Below are positions 1 through 12,400 of a stretch of 64,000 bases of DNA, in pieces. Source of the DNA: Galaxea fascicularis (Eukaryota; Cnidaria; Anthozoa; Scleractinia; Euphylliidae); NCBI GenBank assembly GCA_948470475.1, contig OX419335.1, positions 43,323,025 to 43,387,024 on the forward strand, in the 5' to 3' direction. A model generated the notes under the pieces. It was not told the origin of the DNA, did no database searches, and worked only from the letters and a program-made list of their open reading frames with translations. How positions within the stretch are numbered: the stretch's first letter is position 1; each line of letters starts with the position of its first letter. The position numbers and the translations under genes were made by a program.

Positions 1-275
1 AATTCTGTCTAAAGATATTGGAACTTTTATCTCCTCTTTTAAGGATGTCTTTCTTAGCCATCTTGGCTTGAGTCCACTTGATGATGGTCCATGGCCACTG
101 AAGGTAAGTCAGCGCTGTCTGGGAATACTTGCCAGGGTGCTGTTGGCACGACAACAGAATTCTCTTCGTACTCAGTCGGGGATGGACATTCCAGAATGTG
201 TTACAGTGTGGAACAGACTCATAAGTACTCTCAGTGATTTGTCTCTTCAGGAAGAAGATGCCTCTTCTTTGCAAG
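1..275 (+). CDS. UBR4: UBR4 exon E1 (partial at window edge)
   Basis: Open from the frame starting at base 2; the true exon start is left of the window. Encodes helical sequence ([18 protein letters not shown]). A strong-looking donor, AAG|GTAAGT, lies inside it at 101-109, but the frame stays open through it and only the donor GTATGT after 275 gives a phase that joins E2. Confidence 0.88.
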
Positions 276-3200
276 GTATGTTGACTTAGTTATTGGCATT
301 AACAGTGTTATCTCCACAGTTTTACTCTTCATGGTGATAATGACACAGCTGTCATGCTGCATGACGACAGACAAAAAAATATGACAGTAACGGCAGTGCC
401 TATTGTCAGCTTCATCATCCCTAAATTATTACTGATTTGGACAGTTCATTGTTTTTATCTCCATCAAAACTGCGGCAATTATATATGCAGCATGGAGATA
501 ATGAGCATTTGAAATTGCCTTAAAATGGAATGCGAAGGAACTGAGCATTTGTACCTTGCATCATCTTGCATCAACTCTTTGATACCTGAACATGTGTACA
601 CAGCATTCAGGATTTGTGTGCAGATGTACTCAATATTTAGGATGTAGAGATTGCACATCTAAACACTATAATATGAATAATAAATTGTAATTTTTTCTTT
701 GTTCTTTCAGATCTAAATGTGGAACATCTGCAACTGTTTGTGTTCATTTTTCACAACTTTTCAATGGCTCAGCGAAAAACTGTTTTAACATACTGTGCTA
801 GAGTGCTCCTAAAAGTTGCTAATGCCACATCAGTGCTACATGCTACACCGCTGGCAATCTGCCGTCTCCTACAGCTGTTGGACTACTTTCTTCATAATCT
901 GTCAACACCACCTGAAGACCTTTTCAAACAGGTTTGTTGAGATTTTCTAAAGGCATTTAGATGCTGCTATATGACAATGTTGCACCCAAATGTCCAAACG
1001 AAAAACCAAATTGCATCAAGGTAATACAATCATGTGAAAGGTAATGACAATGAGCTAAAGACAATCAGAAGAAGAGGAACTTGCTTTTAATAATTTTCTC
1101 TGGGACAAGTGAAACAGAAATTTGTTGAGTGAATAGGCCTGCTACACTTACATTGATTTCGACCTACAAAGACTTAATCATGCATAAAAACTATAACATA
1201 AGTGTCATGCTTCTCTTTTGGACCTTTCATTAACAAAGGAATGAAAGCCCTCTGTGAGTGATTTGTGATTCCTTTGTTGAGTTCAGTGGCTCATATAGCC
1301 ACTTGGATTGTTTAGGGTTTGAAATCCTCCAAAGAGTCTAAACTGAAGTAAGAGAAGTACATGTTGACTATACTGTGTAGGTCTTGGTTAGATGGTTGCT
1401 ACTGTGGTCTTTTTGCCTTTTTAGGTATAAATTTCTTTGTAATTGGATTTTATTGCTAGGGGTATGTTCCAACAGTCAGTTGTTGGAAGATACCCCTGAC
1501 ATTGTACACTTTGTATATAAACACCAATGAAGTACAGGTGGGCTTTCGTGTGAAAACATGATATCTTCACACATGGAAAGATCACCATTGCTATGATTAC
1601 ACAATAAATCGCATCTTAGGAAATGGTTTGGTATTAATTTTCATTGGTGTTTATATAATAGACAGAACAGAACATGACCACTTGGATATAAAAAAATTCT
1701 CTTGTGTTGAAGAACATTAAATTGCTCGCAGAGAAATTTCATATCTCCACGCAGTCATCTAATAAACCCTATGTACAAGTCATGTTAACATTCAATCTGT
1801 TCAATCTGTCATTTTCTATTGACTGATGTCAAATCATGCAGTTCTTATCAGCTGATGACATAATATTTGATATTTCTTCCAATTAATGATGTGTTTCATC
1901 CAGCAAGTACCCTGGGTACCAGAGGTTTTATTCATGCACATGGGAAACTTGGGTCACACTAGAGGCATAGGGCGAGAAAAACCTCCGGGTCGGCGGGTTG
2001 GATTTACCATTCCTGATAAACTTTGATCCTATGTTCGCACTCTTCACTCTGGACCAATCACGTCACAAACATCACTCGTGATGGCACCTGATGAAGACAT
2101 TGTTAAAAAATGAATACAAATGGCTGGAAATGGGTCTTGTTGCTCTCGTGGCTTTGCCATAATGGCTTTTGTGCTGTGAAAACAAAGCATTCAGTGGACA
2201 AATGACAATAATGGTTGCAGTTTTGGGATAGGGTGGATAACCCATTTTGTTCAACTCCACACACAGACCAGGAAATAGTCTTGAAAACATTTTCAGTAGC
2301 TCTCTCCACAGCTTTCGGAAACTTTCCGAATCAGCCAATGACTAGGGAGCTTAAACAACGAGGACAGCGACGGCAACAGCAACGTGAACGCCACAAAACA
2401 AGGGATTAATGAGCAAAAACAATCGCTCTGTAGGTGCATTTACATTTTGGTGCATGCATTTCTTTCCCATCGTCTGCAAAACAATACAAAATGACTAAAT
2501 TATTTCTGTATTTCTGGAGACCTTGGATACATAGCAGCAATTTGGTTTTTCTTTTTCCGTCCTTGGATGCTGTTTATTGAAATTTAGTCCCTGGATAGTT
2601 TGCCAGGATTGTTCAAATTAAACAAATTGGAATCATCACAAAAAAGTTACAAAAACAAGAATTACATTTTCTTATGATATTTTCAGCGCTGTCACCATCG
2701 TCATTGCATAAGCTCCCTATTATCATCTTTGGATCGCTCTTTTGTCGGCAACCAATTCACACATAAGTTTAGAATAATGAGTCATCAGGAGCCAATCAGC
2801 AATCTAGTCCAAAATCTGGACTAGATCGATTTAACCTGGGTTCTCATTGGTCCAGCAACTTAAGAGAAATAGTGCTCTGTTCCAGAGGCTTTTCATGCTG
2901 GACAACAGTAACTGACAAGTCGACTAGGTCACTGTGGAAAAAACCTGTGGCACTCAGGGTATCCAGCAAGAGCATGTGGAAATTATATGTGGCCTACCTA
3001 CATGTAGTACAGCACAGGACATCTTCTCTGCTCAAACCTTTAACTTTGAGTTGCTTGTTAGGTTCAGCATAACCTGTTCCAAAGCTGCATTGGAGCCAGC
3101 ACCAGACTGCAAAGTGATGATGCCTCCTCCACACAACACTTTGAGCCTCTGTATTATGCACTGTCTGAACAAGCAGATGAATGTTTACCTGGTATAAAAG

Positions 3201-3429
3201 CCCATTTGCTGACAGATGAACCCTTTTCATCTGACTCTCAACCTGTGACACCCAGATTTTATGAGATAAGGCGTGTGTTACCAGGAGATGACTTAGACAA
3301 AGAGGTAAAGTAAATTACTTTCAATTAAGAACATTAAAATTGATCTGGAAGAAATTGAACCCAATAGTCATTATACAAAAGAAGCACTGATCAAAAGTCA
3401 TATAGCCATCTAATCTGCTATTATTGTCA

Positions 3430-3471
<42 letters not shown>

Positions 3472-6400
3472 CTTATAGAGTGCCAATATCAACATTACTA
3501 TTTTTATCAGCGCTTAAAACATAAAACTACATGTATACGCAAAACCTACTAAAAGTGAGATTAAAATGCACAGTGATAAAATTGCCAAAAAGCTTTCTGA
3601 AATAAAAATGTCTTTAGTGTCTTTTTAAAAGATGCTACTGAGGAGCTAGTCCTAATCACTTAGATTAGAGGAAAAGACTGATCTCCTAGCATTGTTGAAG
3701 TCTTGAATTTCACAGGGTTTAGTAGCAGTCCATCACAGTCAGAGCGTAACTTGTATTTACATGCTTCTTTAAGATTAATAAGGTCCTGGAGATAAAAAGG
3801 CACTAAGCCATTGATAGCCTTATACGTTAACAGTAATATATTAAAGTCAATTTGGAATTTAATCAGCAGCCAGTGCAGATTATACAGCAATGGTCTTACA
3901 TGGCAGTATTGATTCCTGGAAAATTAACCTAGTAGGATGAGTAGCACGGTCACCACGCCATTTAGCACTGGAGTGTCTTCACTAACTAATATCTTCGCTT
4001 AGGTACTTCACACTTCCCATGATAAAAGCTTAGTTGTCTACCTTCATTTTGGTGTAAAAATAGCAGACATTACGATCAACCCATAATTTTAATAAATATA
4101 TATTTCCTTAAAATGAATTAATTTTTGCATGTAACGCGTAACAGGAATGTGTCAGATTGAAGCGAAAAAATGAAATATTTCAATACTGAACGCACACTGA
4201 GTTCTGGTCTTGCATATATTAGTAGTTTATCAACAAACGAAACAGGCAATATGATTTTTAACAAAAATGGTTTATTCTAGCGTAAGATATAAACGTTTCT
4301 TTCCAACAAGGTACAATGTAACGCTTTACCGTTTTCAAACAACCACTGTACACAAAATCAAGAATAACAAAATTTTGATCCGCGCCAGGGCCATAAAAAA
4401 TTACGAAACGTAATGGGCATACATCATACTGTTCACAAACCAAGTCTGAAGTCCCACCATCGAGTAAACTGTTTTCTAGATCAAAATGAAATGTGCGGAA
4501 ACACATTTCGTAACGGTCCTATAGTGCTAAATTCCATCGCATGACCATCAGTTGATCTGCAGACAGACAGGATACTTGGCAAGTTGAATAAACAAATGTT
4601 ACTTCCCCCAGTTGGGCTTGTGTTGAGCTTACATTGACGGAAGTTTTGACCGTTTTCGTTGGTTCTAACGCTGAAAATGGACGTTTCGTCGACGCGGAAA
4701 CACTTTCTGCCATTGCTGCTGATTGGTAGCACGCTTGTCATGCGCTAATGGAAAATCACGGATTTGCTTAAATCTTTGAAAAATTTCTCGGGGCACAGTG
4801 ATCAGATCTGCTTGAGACTTTCCAAAATTGTTACACATGTGTTAAAGATGGTTTTGGACTAGACAGAAGTAGAATAAAGGATTTCTGAATAAATATAATC
4901 GGAGCCGAATTGTAAAGTTAGCGACTAAAACATGGCGTCACGCGTAACTCGCGTGCGCTTCACTATTCACTTTTTTCTTGTTTTTGCCAACGTAAGTTTC
5001 ATTTGTAACCGTAAGACTTAACAGATGATGAAAACGGTTTCTTTTAAAGCAAAGTGGCAAACAAAATCCTGAAAATTGGTGCTAAATCTTCCTTAAAATC
5101 AACGAAAGTGTTCACCATATGATGCATCACGCTTTAAGCTTGGGAGGGACAGATAATTTTCAATTCGTTGTGCGAGCTACAATTCCTGAGTTACTAATGT
5201 AATGCTCATAAGTTGCTCTTCACTTTCCTTCCGATTTTCTGTGTTTTTATCGAAACGTTGCCGAGATTTGATTTTTTTTCTGCGTTCGAAAGAGTCGGCA
5301 AGCGGTGTGATCTGGCGCGCAATAATTCTGATTGTTGAATTTCCCAGATGTATTGTTTACCACGAGTGCACTGGAGCGTGTCAATGTTGACATAAGCAAA
5401 ATGCTCAAATAACAAGCTAAATTGGTACCAAAATCAGTCGGATCTGTTAAAAGCCGACGAAAATATTCCCAAGGTTACGCTTTTGTACATAGAACTGTGC
5501 TACTGATCTGCTGTGTTCACGAACCGTAACGAAGGTAAGTGGCGAGGAAATATGGTGAAAAACCAGGGCAGAACGTCCACGGAATCCGCTCGTTCCTCGC
5601 TTCAACTTCGAAAGCATCAGTAGGGTTTTTTTTGAAGAATTCGTAGGGGCAGTTATTGCATAAAAATGAAGAAATTTGCGTGATTTTCAACACGTGGGCT
5701 CAGAATAGTGCATTCGCTGAGGGCATTCAAAGAGGGGGAGAAAGTTTATTTATGAGCTCCCTTTAAGAGAAAATGAGGAGATCGTTTCTTCAATGTGACA
5801 TAATAGTTTAAACTTTTATATATATTTTTTTCATTTTACCGTGTGTTTGTTTGATTACACAAGAAAAACAGAAATGTGCCACACCCACAAGGGATTGTGG
5901 GTAATCACGAAATTATCGATAATAATGCAAAATAATTGAAATACTTATAGTTATTGATTGCAATGTGTATTTAGATCAAAATTAAAGTCAAAAAGTGATT
6001 GAAAATGCACAAGCAGAAAAAATAATGTTTTTGGACCATGTTACAGCAAATGGCTACATGACTGTGCTACTCATCTAGCAGCATCTTATCATGCATGGCC
6101 TTGGTTGTTCTTGTTTACAGGCTTATTCAACACTTCTCAGTTTGTCAGAGGAAGGGCAGAGTTACAAAGATTTTCACTCTGCAATAATTAAGCTGCTGAT
6201 GGCAGGATCTATGCGAGAATTGAGGACGGGGGTGGGAGAGGCACAGTCAGCTGCCTTAACTACTGCCCTAATAAAGCAAAGCTTTAGCCTTACATGGAGG
6301 ATACTAGATTGTTTGCCACCTTCAGTTGAGTTTTTCAAGGACTTATCTGAAGATCTAGAGAAGCAGCATGTCCAAGTGAAGGTGAGGGGTGATAGTGAAC

Positions 6401-9400
6401 TTGATCACTTGTTTTATAGATTGTCTAGTTTACAATATTACGATACATTTTATTAGCAACCTTCCCCAAGGGGTTTATCAAGACTAATTTACAATGTACT
6501 TTTTGGGGACCTTTTTTGCCAGACTGCATGGCACAGTTTACAATCATTTCGAGTCATAGATGCCCCAAGGTCAGCACTAGGGGTGGTCACAGCCAGGGTT
6601 TGTTACATCTGTAGTGGTTCTTTAGCATCTCATAGAATTAATTGTGGAGAGTTGTGAGACCGCACCTCCAGTTTATCGTCCTTATCTGAGAAGACTAGAA
6701 AGTCTAACCATTTGCAGATGTCATTGCAAAGGAAGCACTTTCTCCTCAGTTATTTAAAGACCTTAGTGTTGGTCCACCGGGGCTTTGAACCCACAACCTC
6801 CTGCATGGTAGCCTGGCGCTCTACCAACTGAGCCAACCAGCTCATTTGGAATTCAGTTCTTAGTGTAAAATGTGCAGCTCGGTAAATATCCACCCCTATT
6901 CACCTCCACTTCGGTGAATAATTGTTAATTATTATTAATAATGAAACTCTTCCAGGACCCTGATCTTGCCAGATTGTTGTGTAGATTGAAGTTTGTGTCT
7001 AAACTGGGAATTGCAAATCCAGATACCACATTCTGTGAAGGTTTAAAGGTATCATACTCTTTGTTAAAGTAAATTTAGTTTTAATAAAATTCATGTTTAC
7101 CTGGGATAATTATTGTGAGAGCTTACAGTGCCCTAGCAAGAAGGCCCCAGAAGCAAACAATATGTTTAAAATGTTTACCTGTGATCCAATTACAGGGCTG
7201 TTAATAAGATTTTTAGAAGCTGGTAGACCTCTGAGGGAAAGAAGCAAATCAAAAATTGAATAAGTCTTTCTACAGCTGTTATTTTTTACTGATTTTCTGA
7301 CTGAGAGTAACTGGCTGATTTCACTGTTGTAACCGGCTATAAATAAGCCGGTAACTGGCTACCATAATAACAGCCATGTTAATTATGGTGCTTGAACAGA
7401 AGCATACATACCAAAATATACATGGAAGCTGCATGTGGATAAACTTGCATTTCATCATGGGCAAATATCACTTCTTTGGGAGAACTCCATCTCCAACCCA
7501 ACTCATTTGTTCAATGTAGTAGCTTTTGTAAACCTTGTTAAATGTGTAAAATGCAATGAAAGAAAGACAAGAATGCCAGACTGTCTTAAGTTATTTTGTT
7601 GTTCATGATATCTGACATTTCTGTTTGCAGAGTGGCCTTGTTGATCAGGGTATGAGTGACAATGATGCAGATAACATCATTAGTAATGTGACAAAACTGA
7701 GTGGTGATCTTCATCACAGCATCTTCATGGCCAAACAGTTCTTGAAAGAGGTAACTTGTATCTTGAGCAATCAGAATTGAGTAATTTTGTTGAGTATACT
7801 ATAAATTTAATAACAGTGTGATTTCATCAGAATTCATAAATTATTGTTAAAATACATAAAATGTGTACTATTTAACAACAACAACAGCTATTTTATTAAA
7901 CTCAGTATAGTTAGTAGGTAGTTAGCCACATGACATGGAACTATTTCAAGTTCTGTAGGGCTATTTCCTTTTCAAGGATGCACACAATAAACTCTTAAGA
8001 CAATGTACAAAGTGTGACATGGACCTGACTCAAAAAAGTTGATCATGATTGGTTTATTCATTTGGTAAGCTCTTGTAGAAGAATAGTGTCTACAGAGGTA
8101 CTGATTCAGTGGAACTAAACATTTTCTCATACACATAAATATGTCTTGTTATTATCAAATCAGTGTCCAGGAAAAAAAAACATCTCCCAGATTTCAAACA
8201 TGTAAGCAGGCTCAATTGCATCATTTGTTGCAAAGTGAAGTTCAAATGTATTAAGGGAAGTTTATTGCCAAGTTGGAATAGGGTGAACTTTTTGACAGGT
8301 GAATGAATAACAGTACTCAGAGTGGAGGACAGATAAAGCTCTACTTTTCTATTCCCTTTTTGTTCAATAATACGTAGCTGTATAAGGATTCCCCAATGTC
8401 TTTATTGCTATTCAGAGTATAATACATTGTATGCTGTACATAACTTTACACTGTAGTAAAGACCTGAAGGACCTCAACAACCAACTCTGATAAAACTCCT
8501 ATACATGTACACAAACTGAGCTTTCTTGTGTCTTGGTAACTTAATTTTTATTTAGATCACCAACCTTCACAGCAAGCTTCTGAAGGAGGGCAGTCCTTCT
8601 CAGCTGCCAGGTCTGCTGAGCCTCTGTGCTCTGGATGCAGTGATCAGCAAAACTCATGTGGCCCTTAATAACTCATTGTTCGGAAACACAGACGAGGATC
8701 CCGACTTGACACTGATTGTTGAATATGCCAGTGAGCTGCTGCCAGTACTCATGGACTTGATTTCATTGTATCAGAAGTTTGCTGGGTAAGACAGAAGGAG
8801 CATAATAATTATTACAAATGGTCTACTGATTGTAGCATTGGTGAATATTGTCAGTTACTGGTATGTTGATTGTCAGTAATATAGTCAAGAACACAGGCAA
8901 AAAACAAATCATTGACCTAAAGTTGATTTGAACAAATTAATGGAGAAAGACGACAAATGACCCCCACTCCCCCATTTCCTGAGTGGTGTCAGAAATGGAG
9001 CCCAAAAATTGCTTACAGCCCTGAATACATCACTGGAACATCACTTATAATACAGCCTGTATTATAGAACTCTTTTATTATTACAAAACTCTATGATCAT
9101 ATGTTTTATAGGTTCTGTTTGCTCTCTGGTACTGTGAAGCAGAAGAGTAGTGACTCGAGCAGTTTTGAGTCATTGGAGGCATATTTCAGTGTCATTAAAA
9201 TTGGTTTCATGCGACTTCCAAAGCACCCTTGCATCTCCTTAACCTTCCTGGCAGGTGTGTTATGTGGCTTTTTTATAAGGATAATAAGAAATACTGACAT
9301 GTAGTTTTAATTACTGGAAAGCTAAGAGTTAACTGAGGCTAAAAGACTGGATTAGTGTATTATTGTTTTCTGTTTCTTCACCATTTCATCTGCTTGTTGA

Positions 9401-12400
9401 TGGCATGAGCTAATAACTAGGAAACATGGTATGCAATAAATGCTGCAGTAATTCATTTGCATGCTCTATAAAATTAATATTCAGATGGCCTAAATCAAGC
9501 TTGATTTCCCAGGAAAGAGCAATTCAAACGGTTTATTGGTGCCAATGATTATAATATTGTAATTGCAACAAGGAATACTTGTATTGTGCAATAAGAATAT
9601 AAAGCCAGCAATTGCAGCTCACAAACAGACCTTTTTTTTTACCATGATTGGTTTAATTTCCTTTTTTGTTTTTGGAGAGTTCCTCTACCATGGTGATTGA
9701 CAACAGTGAAGATAGTACTGTAGTTTTGGCTCAGTCCCCTGTGTCACTGAAAAACACAATTGCCTGCTTCCTGTTTGTGGAGCTCAATGATCATCTGTTA
9801 ACAAATATCAGTAATCCTCAGAAGATTCTTCCATGTTGTTGAGACCAACATAGTGTCCCCTTTTCAGAGTTTTCAATGTATTTTTCCCATTATACCCCAT
9901 ATTTGGGCCATGTTGAAGAGGGGGTGCCATTCAAGGAGCCTGGCACACCCTAAACTACAATGTAGGTGCCTGCCTTAGTCCTGAATAGTCATGGTCATTA
10001 ATTTTACTTTGCATTTCAGGTCTTCCATCACCCGTGAAGAAAGCTCTAGAAAAATGGAACAACATTGGGCTGACAAATTTCCCCTCGGCTTCCTCATGGA
10101 AAACATCTTGCTTGCTTGAAGTTGGAGCAGAAAGCTTCTTGGACTCTCTTGTATCAGCACATTTGTTTGCTGTGTGTGGTGGTGGTACACTTGATATAGC
10201 ACCAGCCCTAAAACACACTCTTCACTCACTTGTTCAACTAGCTGCTGACTTGCTTTCGTAAGTAGAGATGAAGGAACTTACTGGGAAAAGGGGACAAGTT
10301 ACGATTGACCAGAAGTTAAATGAAATTTATCGAAACTAAGGGAACATGTCCAAATATCTGTCGGGAATTGGACTATCGGAAATGGACCTGCGTAATTTTC
10401 TGTTGGTTCGGAATTGGTACCTGTCTGTTGTCTCTGGTTACCATTTCTGATATTGATGATACCTTTTTCTGATTCAATCAGAGCCAAATACATTCCAATG
10501 TCTGATAAGGTGAAATGCAACCTTGCAAATGTGTCATACATGTATATCACGAAACCACAAGACGAAACTTGATGTTCAGCCCAATCTTATTTCCTTTAGT
10601 CAAACTCTTTCATGCTGGTCGACGCATTTCATATTTCTGGTCTTCACATATTTCTGGTCTGCATTCGCTTGCTCTAACTGTTGGGTTCTGTGACTCAATA
10701 AACAACACTGTATGTAAGGATCAGTTTGGTTGTGGTTGTTTGCATCTCTACTTTTCCGCTGACACACCTGTATTTTTTTTGTCTCTTAAGATTCTTCTTC
10801 TATGCATTTGTGGTTAACACGACCCCAAGATATCGTACCCGAATACAGTTTATATTGCGCTGTATTTCAGGTGCTCCTTGTTCAATAATCCACTATTTCT
10901 TCTTGTGACAAATTTGATACACAAATGTTAAGGTAGAACATTAAGTTTTGGATGGAAGATGACACACATACAACAAACAGATGGAAAAAGAAGAGCCTCT
11001 TTTGTTTGTGCACGAGAAACAACCCATCACTCTTTTGTTGTTGTTGTAAATGTCAGGGCCAGTGAAGCATGGCTGACGCTTTGAACTCTGAGACAAGCTT
11101 AACTTTGATCATTTGATTTAATTACTTCTGCCCAATGAAAATATGTGACCCCCATTTCATTCGGCACCAATAAAATTGGGTAAAACATTCAAAGGAATCA
11201 GAGACAATCGTTACCCAATTGATTGGAAACGGTGTAACCCAATACCGACATTTGGACTTGCTCCCTAATGCATACATGTAGGACTAATTTGAACAAACCT
11301 GAAACATCATTTCCTTTATTTGTTTTGGTTTTGCTTAAATCGTAATTGGCTTGTGGGCATTATTGGAGAATGATACCCAAGCACTCGGCCATTAAGAGCA
11401 TGCATCATACACTGTATCTACTACAAGCACAGGCCAAACAGTACTGTGCAAAAGTAATGAGAGCGAATTTCGATGAAATTCGTGCTTTGTTCTCATCGAA
11501 ATTCCTCGAAAATTCAGCAAATTTTCGCTGGAAATTTTGGACATTTGACATTTTAAATTTCGCGGAAGTCGGCAAAAATTCGTAAGATTGCGCGAAATTT
11601 CGTCGAGGACATCAAAAAATCGAAGAAGCGAAATATCAACGAAAATTCGCACTAAACTGAACGAAATATCAGTGAAATTTTGCAAAACGGCAGTGCAGTG
11701 TTTTGGGGACAAAGCGAAACTGACTTACGTGTTTTGAAACAAAATATACTGAAGTACTCGGTCCTACAGCATGAAAAAGTTTATGAAATTGATTTTCATT
11801 CCCCGGAAAACATAAACACGAAGAAAGGCAATAATAAAAACAACACACTTATTCAATCAGCCATCGATCCATGTAACCCACATTCCCACGTGTATGTTCG
11901 TGACAACGCTTTGCAGTATGTTTATAAACCTCAATCTAATGCCTACAATTAAAAGGTTAAGAATCCGCCTCAATTTGTAAACAACCTGAATGGATTGTTA
12001 TCACAGATTTTCCACAGCTCTGCCAAATCGCGCAAAAACTAAGTGGCGAATAATTACTGACATTTCATGCAAAAATTTACTCCACTAACTCAAAAGTTCC
12101 ACGAAATTTCGCTTTCTTAAACGAAATTTTGTGCGAAATTTCACTGTCCGTGGAACAAAATGTCATGCGAAACTTCACACGTCTGCATGAAATTTCGATG
12201 ATATGGGAACAATAAGTACATCGAAATATCGCCAAAATTTCGCTTCCTTCGAAGTATCGCACAATTTTGGCAAATTTCATCGAAATTCAACGAAATTTGT
12301 TGAAATTCGCTCTCATTACTTTTCTTGGTCAGAAGGAAATGCAGTGACTCATGTTATGCATATTTATGTATCCCAGATGGAGTCCAAAAGAGGAGCACTC

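Noticed and set aside
101..109. Strong donor-like AAG|GTAAGT within E1
   Set aside because: Splicing here would end in phase 0 and not fit E2, whereas the donor at 276 does.
4258..4741. Two minus-strand ORFs (82 and 86 codons) considered as a nested gene
   Set aside because: No start context, splice pattern or recognisable domain; left as part of an unassigned repeat-like block.
10515..10817. 100-codon ORF inside the 10340-11265 element, considered as transposase
   Set aside because: No DDE, helix-turn-helix or other transposase feature; the composition is that of random AT-rich sequence.
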